Shown here piece by piece: positions 35,428 to 43,517 of a DNA stretch of 64,000 nt. This stretch comes from Paenibacillus sp. 32O-W (lineage in GTDB: Bacteria; Bacillota; Bacilli; Paenibacillales; NBRC-103111). The stretch covers positions 28,755 to 92,754 of the forward strand of contig NZ_VEGP01000018.1 in NCBI RefSeq assembly GCF_007679495.1, read 5' to 3'. The notes beneath the pieces are model-generated. The model was given only the letters and a program-made list of their open reading frames with translations, was not told where the DNA came from and did not search any database. Position numbers and translations under genes: made by a program. The stretch's first letter is position 1. Every line of letters starts with the position of its first letter.

Positions 35428-36453
35428 ATGACCCTTACTTTTCGTGCAGAGCAGGAGTTCTTTACATTTCTCGATCCGGCCGGAAAACCGCTGGAGCGCA
35501 AAACGGAAGTCCGCTTCGATCCCCTGACCGGGGAAACCTCGCGACTGATTTATGATCCCGGGGCCGGAGCCCCCTTTACTCCTCCGAGCTACGAGGAGGC
35601 TGCCAAGGCCACCGAAGGAAGCAAGTGCCCCTTCTGCCCGGATAATGTTCACACGATGACCCCCACATTTTCTAACGAGATTGTAGAAGGCGGAAGGTTA
35701 GTCAAGGGAGAAGCGGTCGCCTTTCCCAACTTATTTCCTTACGGCAAGCATAACGCTGTCGTGCGAATGACCGATTCGCATTATGTCCGTCTGGAGGAGT
35801 TCAGCATTCCGGTCCTCGCAGACACACTGTCCGTCGCTCATGCCTATCTGTCCAAAGTGCTGCAGACCGACCCGAAGGCGACTCATGCGTCCATCAACTG
35901 GAATTACCTCCCCCCTTCGGGCGGAAGTATACTGCATCCGCATATTCATGTGCTTGCTTCCGAGCAGCAGACCCGTTATCAGGCGACGGTTTCCGAATAC
36001 GGCCAGGCCTTCTATGAAAAATATAAACAACCCTACTATCAAGCATTGTTGGAAGAGGAAAGACGGCTTCAGCAGCGCTGGGTCGGGCAGCAGGACACCC
36101 TCGGATGGGTGCATGCCTATGCTCCAAGAAGCCATTATGACTTTGTTGGAATTTATGAGGACGCCCCTTCGTTCGCGGAGCTGGACGAGCGGCATTGGCT
36201 GGCCTTGGCCGAGAGCCTGCTGCGGTTCTTCCGTTTCTTCCGGGAGGCGGGCATCGCAAGCTTTAACCTGGCGGCCTTCATTCCCGTCCGTCGGACTGAG
36301 GCCAGCGGGGTGCATATCCGGTTAATCCCCCGTTTGACTACGGGACTATTGGCCACGAGCGATATGAACGTGTTCAACTTTGTACACGGCGAATACTTAA
36401 GCCTCCGGACTCCGGAGACCACCTCCAAGGAAGCGGCCGCCTTTTTCCTATAA
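35428..36453 (+). CDS. GalT-like HIT superfamily protein
   Basis: A 341-residue protein resembling galactose-1-phosphate uridylyltransferase. It has a CPFC zinc site near residue 70 and the active-site-like HPHIHV triad near 168-173 (GGSILHPHIHVLAS), in which the first two histidines flank a proline as in GalT. A two-domain HIT layout fits the length. True GalT enzymes act with GalK and GalE, and neither is nearby, so the substrate may be another nucleotide-linked molecule. AAGGAGG lies about nine bases before the ATG. It starts 154 bp from the divergent mqnB gene. Confidence 0.8.
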   Translation: MTLTFRAEQEFFTFLDPAGKPLERKTEVRFDPLTGETSRLIYDPGAGAPFTPPSYEEAAKATEGSKCPFCPDNVHTMTPTFSNEIVEGGRLVKGEAVAFPNLFPYGKHNAVVRMTDSHYVRLEEFSIPVLADTLSVAHAYLSKVLQTDPKATHASINWNYLPPSGGSILHPHIHVLASEQQTRYQATVSEYGQAFYEKYKQPYYQALLEEERRLQQRWVGQQDTLGWVHAYAPRSHYDFVGIYEDAPSFAELDERHWLALAESLLRFFRFFREAGIASFNLAAFIPVRRTEASGVHIRLIPRLTTGLLATSDMNVFNFVHGEYLSLRTPETTSKEAAAFFL

Positions 36454-36512
36454 CTCCGTTTCCGGACATTCGTGCAAAATTCTCTATACCGCATAATACA
36501 AGGAGATCAGGT

Positions 36513-36929
36513 ATGCAAGGATATAATGTTCTTATGGTATACAGCAAGGATATGGACCGGCTGCTTATGTGCAAACGATTAAAGGACCCTTATAAAGGAT
36601 TAAGCAATCTGGTCGGCGGCAAAATCGAAAACGGAGAGTCCGGGCTCGACGCTGCTTATAGAGAGCTATATGAAGAAACAAACATCTCTAGAGAACATAT
36701 TACTTTGCATCATCTAATGGATTTCAAATATTATTTTCAGAATTGCTATGTTGAAGTCTATGCCGGCAGATTGAAGGAAGATGTAGAGATCTCGGGGGAT
36801 GAAAATGAATTGTACTGGTCTGATTTGAACCGGGATTTTTTTGACATGACCCTATTTGCAGGTGAAGGAAACATCGGGCATATGATTGAACAAGTGAAAA
36901 TGAGTAAAAATCGATTTCTAGCGGATTAA
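36513..36929 (+). CDS. NUDIX hydrolase
   Basis: A 138-residue single-domain protein. The NUDIX box is present as GGKIENGESGLDAAYRELYE continuing ETN, matching G-x5-E-x7-R-E-x-x-E-E at about residues 36-58. The N-terminus NVLMVYSKDMDRLLMCKRL resembles MutT/8-oxo-dGTPase-like members that clean up nucleotides. The ribosome site GGAGAT lies about eight bases upstream. It follows the GalT-like gene by 60 bp and may share its transcript. The actual substrate is unknown. Confidence 0.87.
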   Translation: MQGYNVLMVYSKDMDRLLMCKRLKDPYKGLSNLVGGKIENGESGLDAAYRELYEETNISREHITLHHLMDFKYYFQNCYVEVYAGRLKEDVEISGDENELYWSDLNRDFFDMTLFAGEGNIGHMIEQVKMSKNRFLAD

Positions 36930-36974
36930 TCCATCCCATTCAACGAAAAACAGGATCGTCCCAAAATGAAGCCG

Positions 36975-37021
36975 AAAAGGACCTCAACTCCCACTATGGA
37001 GTGGAGACGGGGTCCTTTTTT
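36975..37021 (+). terminator. Terminator shared by NUDIX and ykoC ends
   Basis: AAAAGGACC pairs with GGTCCTTTT, with TCCCACT/AGTGGAG inside, followed by T residues. It lies between two converging genes. Its left flank and stem match the terminator at 2061-2103, pointing to a dispersed terminator-bearing repeat. Confidence 0.8.
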
Positions 37022-37049
37022 ACGACATCCGATTTATTCCGCTTGCCTC

Positions 37050-37832
37050 TCAACGGCCGGCCAGCGGAAGATAAACCGCCGTACAGTAGGCCGCTATCAG
37101 CAGCCCTGCCATCATCCCCGCGAACCATAAGTCGATTCGGGAATAACGGGTGGTATAATAATAGGTTCGCGACGCTCCCATCTGAAACCGCTTGGCCTCC
37201 ATGGCCACGGCGATTCTCTGTGCCCGGCGGATGCTCTGGGCGAGCAGCGGCACCGCATAAGCGCTCAATCGCTCATACATCCCGCGAAAGCCCCGGGCAA
37301 ACCGCGTCCCTCGCACCTTCAAGGCGTCCGTGCGAACCCGGTAATCATCCCAGACGGCAGGCAGCATCCGGATCGAAGCGATGAAGCTGTAGGCATACTT
37401 ACCCGGCAGCCGAAACTGCTGCATTAACGCGTAGAAGAAAAGAATCGGCTTCGATGTCAACGCGAAGATCATTCCGAGCGCGCCGAAGCTTATCGTTTTG
37501 CATCCGATAAGCAGGCCGTGGTAGAAGCTCTCCTTCGAGATGCGGATCAGCCCCCACTGCCACCAAACCTCTTCCCCTTTGCCGAACAGAATCATCGTGG
37601 ACGAGGAGGAGACAAAGATGAATAAGAACGGAGCCGTGAACAGCAGAAGCTTCCTTCCCGTGTAGCCGCTGAACAGCAGAAGCGGCAGCAGGTAGGCGAT
37701 CATCTGATAAACCGCGAAATCGAACCGGCGATTGATCAAGGCGATAACCAACAGTACGAAGAACACGGCAAATTTCAAAGCCGGATTCACCCGGTAAAGC
37801 CAGGTTTCTCTATGGGGTGTGAACAAATTCAT
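37050..37832 (-). CDS. ykoC: Energy-coupling factor transmembrane protein YkoC (EcfT)
   Basis: A 260-residue membrane protein with about five to six helices. It carries the two EcfT coupling motifs with Ala-Arg-Gly-like pattern, here VRGTRFARGF and RAQRIAVAMEAKRF. It joins the S component to the ATPases in ECF transporters. The start at 37832 is chosen because GGAGGT lies nine bases upstream; the longer frame begins inside ykoD. The two genes overlap by 23 bp. In ykoEDC systems the imported substrate is hydroxymethylpyrimidine or thiamine, which the TPP riboswitch upstream supports. Confidence 0.9.
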   Translation of the reverse strand: MNLFTPHRETWLYRVNPALKFAVFFVLLVIALINRRFDFAVYQMIAYLLPLLLFSGYTGRKLLLFTAPFLFIFVSSSSTMILFGKGEEVWWQWGLIRISKESFYHGLLIGCKTISFGALGMIFALTSKPILFFYALMQQFRLPGKYAYSFIASIRMLPAVWDDYRVRTDALKVRGTRFARGFRGMYERLSAYAVPLLAQSIRRAQRIAVAMEAKRFQMGASRTYYYTTRYSRIDLWFAGMMAGLLIAAYCTAVYLPLAGR

Positions 37833-39345
37833 GCCTGACGCACCTCCACAGCTCCGGCGATTCCACGGCAACCAGCCGCCCCCGCTCTATTCGCCATATT
37901 TGGTCGGAGAAGTAACCGGCAATATTCGGGTCATGTGTCACCATAATAATCGTCGTTCCCTTCACACGCAGTTCTTCGAGCTTCTCCAATATGGCGAATG
38001 TGTTCCTCGCATCCTGACCGAAGGTCGGCTCATCCAGCAGCAGCACGGGCTTCTCTCCGATGACGGCGGAGGCGACGCTGAGCCGTCTCTTCTGACCGAT
38101 CGATAACTGGTAAGGATGACGCCTCTCACTCATGTATAAGCCGAATGCCTCCAACGTCTGCCTAACCTTCTTATCCGCTTCCTCCTCGGAAAGCTTCAAC
38201 GGCCGGAGTGAATATGCCAGTTCATCATATAACGAGTTCGTAATAAATTGCATCTCCGGATTTTGAAAGACAAAAGCGAGCTCCGGGGGAGGCGGAGATT
38301 TGACGCTTCGTTTCCTGCGTCCTCTGACCGTCTGCCGGACTTCTTCCCCGCACAGCCTGTACGTGCCGCTGGTCGGGAGAAGCTGCATGATGGACTGCAG
38401 CAGCGTGCTTTTGCCCGCGCCGTTCTCCCCTACGATGCAAATCCATTCACCGGGTTGTCCTTCCGCCTGCGGAACCTCAATCCTGACTTCCTCCTGACGG
38501 TAACCGGCGAAATCCCTCAGCTCCAGAACAGGACCCGGGCGGCCTTCGAGAGCTTGGCGCTCCTTCCGCCTCTGCTGCTCTATCTCCTGATACGCATCCG
38601 ACCGGATATAATCCTCCCAGACCTGCGGATACCATATGCCGAAGCGGACAAGCTCTTCTTTATGACTGCGGAAAATTTCGTCCGGCGTGCCGTCGGCGAG
38701 GATGGCCCCTTCCGCATCGAACAGCACTATACGATCGACCCAGTCAATAACCTGCTCGATCTTATGCTCTACGATGACCAGAGTCTTGTTAGCGGATATT
38801 TCCTTGACCGCCGCCCATATCTGCTCTGTCCCTTCCGGATCGAGCATCGCCGAAGGCTCATCCAGATAAAGCACCTCCGGCTGAAGCAGCAGAACCGAAG
38901 CGAGGGCGAGCCTCTGCTTCATTCCTTGGGATAGGGTCTGAATGGGAGTATGGATATCCTCGAAGACGAGTCCGACCTTGCGCAAAACCCGCCCGATCTC
39001 TTCCTCCATCCGCTCCCTTGGAACGGACAGATTTTCCAGCACAAAGGCCAGCTCTTCATCAACGTACGGCATACAGAATTGGGTGTCCGGGTCTTGAAAC
39101 ACGAAGCCCCAGGAGTCCGGACGCCGAACCGAATCGCAGGTCAGAGGGACCTCGACGGAACCGGGAATAATTCCGCTAAGCACCTGCAGCAGCGTCGATT
39201 TGCCGCAGCCGCTCGGTCCGAGCAGCAGAACCTTCTGGCCTTGTGGAACAGCAAAGGAGAGGTCCTTGAACACCAAGGACGGCTCTCCCGGAAATTTCAG
39301 TCTCAAGTTCGAGACAGATAAAAATGATGCCGGATTGTCCTGCAT
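37810..39345 (-). CDS. ykoD: Dual ATPase of the thiamine-precursor ECF transporter (YkoD)
   Basis: A 511-residue fusion of two ABC ATPase domains. The first has Walker A GPSGCGKST at 43-51, signature LSQGMKQRLALAS and Walker B VLYLDEPSAM. The second has Walker A GENGAGKST, signature LSIGQKRRLSVAS and Walker B VLLLDEPTFG. Both sites look intact. The fused form replaces separate EcfA1 and EcfA2. GAGGTGG precedes the ATG. It stands between the substrate-binding and coupling genes, with 149 bp to ykoE that hold no gene. Confidence 0.93.
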   Translation of the reverse strand: MQDNPASFLSVSNLRLKFPGEPSLVFKDLSFAVPQGQKVLLLGPSGCGKSTLLQVLSGIIPGSVEVPLTCDSVRRPDSWGFVFQDPDTQFCMPYVDEELAFVLENLSVPRERMEEEIGRVLRKVGLVFEDIHTPIQTLSQGMKQRLALASVLLLQPEVLYLDEPSAMLDPEGTEQIWAAVKEISANKTLVIVEHKIEQVIDWVDRIVLFDAEGAILADGTPDEIFRSHKEELVRFGIWYPQVWEDYIRSDAYQEIEQQRRKERQALEGRPGPVLELRDFAGYRQEEVRIEVPQAEGQPGEWICIVGENGAGKSTLLQSIMQLLPTSGTYRLCGEEVRQTVRGRRKRSVKSPPPPELAFVFQNPEMQFITNSLYDELAYSLRPLKLSEEEADKKVRQTLEAFGLYMSERRHPYQLSIGQKRRLSVASAVIGEKPVLLLDEPTFGQDARNTFAILEKLEELRVKGTTIIMVTHDPNIAGYFSDQIWRIERGRLVAVESPELWRCVRHEFVHTP

Positions 39346-39494
39346 TTGACCACCTCATTACCGGGCTCAACGGCCCGCTTGGGCTTCCCCTTGCTCCTCG
39401 TCCGACCACAGCCGTCCGATCGGGGAAGAATGTTCTTCCTGTTGTTGTCCCGGCAGGCTTTTAGAACTTACGTGTAGTTAGTAGAGATATCATG

Positions 39495-40091
39495 TCACTT
39501 CTGCAGCGACTCGTACTCTTCCCTCGCCACCGGCTGAATCTGCCGGGTCACGCCGGTTTTTTCCAGCGCACGGACGAGCCAATAAGCGAACACGCCGCAA
39601 AATACAAATGCGCTAACGGCACGTAAACCGTATTTAAGCGCCAGCATCCATGCTTCATAATTGGCGTAGCCGAGGAAGAGATCCACGATGAAGGAACCGA
39701 GTCCCGCCATTATGCCGGCCACACCGGCCGCAACCAGTCCCGCCTTGCGATAACGCAGACCTGCGAAGACCAATTCCGCACCCAGTCCTTGTACGAATCC
39801 GTAAAGAATCGTTTCCAGTCCCCATGCGGAGCCCAGCAATGAAGATACATTGGCCGCCGCCAGATTGGCGAGCAGCGCTACCCCCGGCTTGCGAACGATC
39901 AGATACGCGAAGGGTCCCGCCATAAACCACATGCCGTAAGTTAACTGGCCCGCCTGCAGAAATAACGGCTTAACCACTCCGTATACGCCGTCCCACAGCT
40001 TGAAAATGACTCCAAACACTAAAGAAATCATCACCGTGACCAAAATATCGGTAAACTTCAATCCTTTACTGCCGCTTGCTTGTTGTTTCAA
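39495..40091 (-). CDS. ykoE: ECF transporter S component YkoE
   Basis: A 198-residue membrane protein with about six helices. The pattern VFGVIFKLWDGVYGVVKPLF in helix 1 and GPFAYLIVRKPGVALLAN are typical of YkoE, the substrate-binding unit for hydroxymethylpyrimidine/thiamine. A further family trait is YGFVQGLGAELVFAG. The start is TTG at 40091, with GGAGAGGGAG directly upstream. An ATG-led frame from 40148 would start within the riboswitch terminator and is rejected. It is the first gene of ykoEDC and directly controlled by the TPP riboswitch. Confidence 0.9.
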   Translation of the reverse strand: MKQQASGSKGLKFTDILVTVMISLVFGVIFKLWDGVYGVVKPLFLQAGQLTYGMWFMAGPFAYLIVRKPGVALLANLAAANVSSLLGSAWGLETILYGFVQGLGAELVFAGLRYRKAGLVAAGVAGIMAGLGSFIVDLFLGYANYEAWMLALKYGLRAVSAFVFCGVFAYWLVRALEKTGVTRQIQPVAREEYESLQK

Positions 40092-40126
40092 GTGCTCCCT
40101 CTCCTTCAATCCATTATTTTCCAAAC

Positions 40127-40155
40127 AAAAAAAACCGCCTGGATGCACAGACGGA
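40127..40155 (-). terminator. Riboswitch-controlled terminator of ykoEDC
   Basis: On the minus strand CCGTCTG and CAGGCGG pair around a six-base loop, followed by TTTTTTTTG. It stands between the TPP aptamer and ykoE, where an expression platform would be. With TPP bound, transcription should stop here. Confidence 0.85.
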
Positions 40156-40162
40156 GAAAGGG

Positions 40163-40268
40163 TCCCTAATCAACATATGTTCTCTACGCTGGCATTATCC
40201 AGTTCAGATTAACGGTCAGTAGCGGTATAACGGCTACACTCTCAGCCTGACTCCTCAAGCCCCCGGGA
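40163..40268 (-). promoter_or_regulatory. TPP riboswitch (THI element)
   Basis: On the minus strand the sequence shows CTGAGAG (complement at 40239-40245), then ACCGTTAATCTGAACTGG and TAATGCCAGCGTAGAGA. These are the conserved J3/2, J2/4 and P4/P5 blocks of the TPP aptamer. The 5' part GGGGGCTTGAGGAG forms P1/P2. The element lies ahead of the terminator at 40127-40155 and ykoE. Confidence 0.95.
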
Positions 40269-40601
40269 TTATTCAATTGGAATCGCCCATATCATACACC
40301 ATTCCCGCTATTCTGGCAATAGTGAAATCGATATTTAACCCTATGGATGATTACATCTTGAGGGGGTGTATACTCAACAATATGGTTGACCAAAATAGAG
40401 AAAATCCCGACTCTATTTTTCATGCTAAGGCTGCGAGATGACCTCACCCAACCATCGTCATGCCTCATGAAGATGGCTGCACCCGGTAAGACGTTGAGCA
40501 AACACTGACAGAATACAGGAGCGAATCGGATACGGCCGAGGATTAATGTTCAATGAGCTGAAAGAAAACATGGGAACTGCAAAATGAAGGAGGTTGATAA
40601 C
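40269..40601. other. Intergenic region between divergent ykoEDC and VOC genes
   Basis: No gene is supported; a minus-strand frame at 40292-40501 has no ribosome site. It should contain the ykoEDC promoter upstream of the riboswitch and the promoter of the VOC gene. Confidence 0.4.
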
Positions 40602-40997
40602 ATGCAAAAAGTGACTCCATTTCTAATGTTCGAAGGACAGGCTGAAGAAGCTATGAATTTCTATACTTCTTTATTTGACCAGTCGGAAATTTTGAGCATT
40701 GCCCGTTACGGCCCGAACGAAGCCGGACGGGAAGGAAGCGTGTTTCAGGCAACATTCTCCCTGAAGGGACAGCAGTTCATGTGCATCGACAGCAGTGTCA
40801 AGCATAATTTCACTTTCACCCCTTCCATCTCCCTATTTATTAACTGCGAGACGGAAGAAGAGGTCGATCGACTCTTTAAGGAGCTCTCTCAGGGCGGCGC
40901 GGTTCTGATGCCCTTGGAAGCCTATCCGTTCAGTCCCAGGTTTGCCTGGGTTGCAGATAAATTCGGAGTTTCCTGGCAGCTCAACCTGGTCAGCTAA
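40602..40997 (+). CDS. VOC family protein, PhnB-like
   Basis: A 131-residue protein beginning MQKVTPFLMFEGQAEEAMNF, the typical PhnB/YjdN-like opening with F-x-G-x-A-E-E-A-M-x-F-Y. It consists of paired beta-alpha-beta-beta-beta modules and ends AWVADKFGVSWQLN, also a family hallmark. Such proteins are related to glyoxalases but most have no known reaction. The start at 40602 has GGAGG eight bases upstream; the frame can be read from 40584 but without a site. It has its own terminator at 41013-41050. Confidence 0.9.
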   Translation: MQKVTPFLMFEGQAEEAMNFYTSLFDQSEILSIARYGPNEAGREGSVFQATFSLKGQQFMCIDSSVKHNFTFTPSISLFINCETEEEVDRLFKELSQGGAVLMPLEAYPFSPRFAWVADKFGVSWQLNLVS

Positions 40998-41012
40998 GGC
41001 TAAGGCTGGGAG

Positions 41013-41050
41013 AAAAAACACGTACAATCCCTTTATTGTGCGTGTTTTTT
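41013..41050 (+). terminator. Rho-independent terminator
   Basis: AAAAAACACG pairs with CGTGTTTTTT, with ACAAT/ATTGT inside. It directly follows the VOC gene. Confidence 0.9.
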
Positions 41051-41409
41051 CTATGTTGAGTTAATGATTCTGTCATTACCTGCTCTCTCAACGTAATCCC
41101 TCACATTCAAGACGACCATTCTGCTCGATATGCTTGAGGTCCGCCCGGGTGAACTCGGCAGCTTCAACACACGTTCTGTCAGCAGCCAGCTTTGCAAAAA
41201 CGATAATGTCATGGTTCCATGTAAAATCCCCTCGATTTTCTGTCGACTTTTCCCGGGAAATAATCGCAAAACTATGTATCAAATGACTGAGCAGGTATCT
41301 CGTCTTATATTGACGTATTTCAGCATAAACATTTATTAATACTAACAATTTCCAATTATGGTAGAATGGGTTGGATTGGAAATCTATTACTACTGCGAGG
41401 AGGGTTTGA
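41051..41409. other. Intergenic region without a credible gene
   Basis: A minus-strand frame (41088-41441) overlaps the real small gene and lacks a ribosome site, so it is not accepted. TATGGTAGAAT at about 41358-41368 may belong to the promoter of the small membrane protein gene. Confidence 0.4.
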
Positions 41410-41580
41410 ATGAGCGGTTCAGCAGCAGGGATGTTGGCCATATGGCCTTTATTGGTGTTTTTAATTTACCTGGTTTTACTTGTGCTGGGGGTCTATTGCC
41501 TTATTTTATTTATCCAGCTTGCAAAGAGAGCAATTAAGGCTCTTGACCTGTATATTCAAGAAAAGTCCAACCAAGATTAG
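41410..41580 (+). CDS. Small membrane protein (56 residues)
   Basis: The frame begins MSGSAAGMLAIWPLLVFLIY, continues with a long hydrophobic helix (to about residue 37) and ends with an amphipathic charged tail (LAKRAIKALDLYIQEKSNQD). GAGGAGGG lies six bases before the ATG, an excellent ribosome site. Such single-helix proteins often modulate larger membrane complexes, but no partner is apparent. It stands alone between the VOC gene and the GH78-like gene. Confidence 0.7.
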   Translation: MSGSAAGMLAIWPLLVFLIYLVLLVLGVYCLILFIQLAKRAIKALDLYIQEKSNQD

Positions 41581-42077
41581 ATAAAAATCGAGCCGGGTAT
41601 TATCTAATGAGCGGATTTCTTAGTCGTCTCGTCTACCGTCAGCCTGATAGGCACACCCCCGGTTGTCAAATGGATGTACTGGTGGAAGATATTTGTCGGG
41701 CGCACCATGTTTTCAGCATCGCAACGCGCTCCGGGAGAGGGCACGTTGCGATGCGGTCAATCGACATCCTTCTCAATCAGAAGAACCCAGACTTGCGCAT
41801 CCGAATGCAGGCCAACCATTGCTGACCGACTTCCATCGGATTCGGTCTGCCCGATCTTACCTGCGGTAAGAGGGCGCCTGCGATTCAACAGCACAACAGT
41901 AGGAACGGGCCTGAATGACCCCATCGTTGACTTTTGCCCAACGAGGAAATTCGCGCGATCATTACCGCCCTGGGACGGGAATTCAAGCTGATTTCCGGAG
42001 CCGGTCCTATGGCAAGTCCGCTAGTTTATTATCTTCGTTGTTCCTGTGTAGCCCTCCGGCAATTTCACTTCAATCTG
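41581..42077. other. Intergenic region with an 11-bp hairpin, possible gene remnants
   Basis: GCATCGCAACG (41716-41726) pairs perfectly with CGTTGCGATGC (41744-41754) around 17 bases; there is no T-tract. Short plus-strand frames here switch frame repeatedly. One piece (EEIRAIITALGREFKLIS, around 41940-41993) looks protein-like and may be a remnant of an unknown gene. Confidence 0.4.
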
Positions 42078-43517
42078 CTATCCTTGCGGCACGCGAACCT
42101 CGATCTCCATCTGCCTGCGTTCTTCATCGGCCCTCCAGGAGACATCGACCCGGCCTGCTTCAGGAAGCGGAACACTTCCCCGGGCCCAGGATAATCCGCA
42201 TGGATTCGGCTCCACCAGCACCTTCTCCCAACCGGGAGCCTGCGGTCTCACCCCAAGAATATAGGCCCCCAGGAAATAAGCCGGCGCAGCCGACCAAGCG
42301 TGGCAGTGGCTTCGGGTCAGAAAGTTCGGATTCGTCCGATTCTCCTTAAATCTCGGATACATCTCCCAGCAGGTTGTCGCTTCATACTCGATCATTTGTC
42401 CATAATTGCGGCGAATGTCGTCAAGCATATGTGTTAGCTTCCCGATCCGCGCCAAGGCCTCGTAATAGAAAAATGACATGAACGGACTGCCGATTTGCAC
42501 AAAAGAACCCGGAGGATTAAGCAAATATCGTTCCAGCGTTTCCTTCCTCGGCCCATCCGCGATATCGCACAGAAAGGCGGCCACTTGCGTCTGCATGCTG
42601 AAAATCCCCGAACGGCGTCCATCTGCATGAATGCAGTCCAGATAGGCTTCTTTATCTTCTGACCACAGATGCTTGTTCATCGCCGTTTTCAGACGGTCTG
42701 CCCAATGCTTGAACGAATCCGCCTCTTCCGCATGACCGGCAATCTGAGCCAATTCCGCCGCGCTGTTCAGCGCCTTGACCAGAAAAGCATTCTGGTGGGT
42801 GACCACACCGCCATTCGGCTGATCGATCGGCGCCCAGTCGAGCAAATTCCACGCCTGGATATTGAAAAGCCCGTTATCGTCGATATGCTGCACGTAGTGA
42901 TTAAGCGTATAGCGTATGGAAGGCCACATTTCCTTAGCAAATTTTGTTTGCCCGGTTTGCTCATAATGCTCCTTGCAGGCAATGACCCAGAAAAACGTCC
43001 AGTTCGGAATGACACTGTTCCAGCCGCTTGGCACCTGATCGGCATACAAGGGGGTCTGGTTCCGGGATCCGGGCACCAGACGCAAGCATCTTTCCGTTAG
43101 TGCCGGAGCGGAAAATAAATAATTCCCAATTAACGCTTCATTGCGGCTGTCCCCCACCCAAAACGCCTGCTCATATGCGGGACAATCGACGAACGTATCC
43201 TCCATGCAAAGCTTGGTCGTATCCCGGCTAATCTGCCAAATATCATTCAACAGGGCATCCGAACAGTGAAAACGGCCGATTTCCGCTACCGGGTAGATAT
43301 TCTGAACAAGGCGAACGCTGTAGAAGTGAACGGGATACCGGGCATTCCTGACGGTGAGCATAAGATAGCGAAACCCCCGCCTAACCGGCGATTTATAGGT
43401 CTGCCTGCCTTTTTTCGCCACGTATCTTAAGGTGTTATCCAGACCGTACGTATGTTGAATGTACTCATCGCGCATATATTCATATCCGTAAAAATCAACT
43501 ATCGTTCCTTCCCACAA
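42078..43517 (-). CDS. GH78-like alpha-L-rhamnosidase, C-terminal catalytic part of a frameshift-split gene
   Basis: The 479-residue frame holds the six-hairpin (alpha/alpha)6 domain of bacterial rhamnosidases. Family-like stretches are MEDTFVDCPAYEQAFWVGDS (the DCP..E....GD block with acidic active-site residues), AWNLLDWAPID and CWEMYPRFKENRTNPNF. It ends with a beta-sandwich tail (GRVDVSWRADEERRQMEIEV). It has no ribosome site of its own. The first residues (EGTIVDFYGYEY) continue the upstream frame after a one-base slip at 43511-43513. The upstream and downstream frames together would make a protein of about 945 residues, a normal length for the family. Confidence 0.8.
   Translation of the reverse strand: MWEGTIVDFYGYEYMRDEYIQHTYGLDNTLRYVAKKGRQTYKSPVRRGFRYLMLTVRNARYPVHFYSVRLVQNIYPVAEIGRFHCSDALLNDIWQISRDTTKLCMEDTFVDCPAYEQAFWVGDSRNEALIGNYLFSAPALTERCLRLVPGSRNQTPLYADQVPSGWNSVIPNWTFFWVIACKEHYEQTGQTKFAKEMWPSIRYTLNHYVQHIDDNGLFNIQAWNLLDWAPIDQPNGGVVTHQNAFLVKALNSAAELAQIAGHAEEADSFKHWADRLKTAMNKHLWSEDKEAYLDCIHADGRRSGIFSMQTQVAAFLCDIADGPRKETLERYLLNPPGSFVQIGSPFMSFFYYEALARIGKLTHMLDDIRRNYGQMIEYEATTCWEMYPRFKENRTNPNFLTRSHCHAWSAAPAYFLGAYILGVRPQAPGWEKVLVEPNPCGLSWARGSVPLPEAGRVDVSWRADEERRQMEIEVRVPQG

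Noticed and set aside
41088..41441. 117-codon minus-strand frame
   Set aside because: Its first part is antisense to the well-supported small membrane protein at 41410-41580 and no ribosome site is seen.
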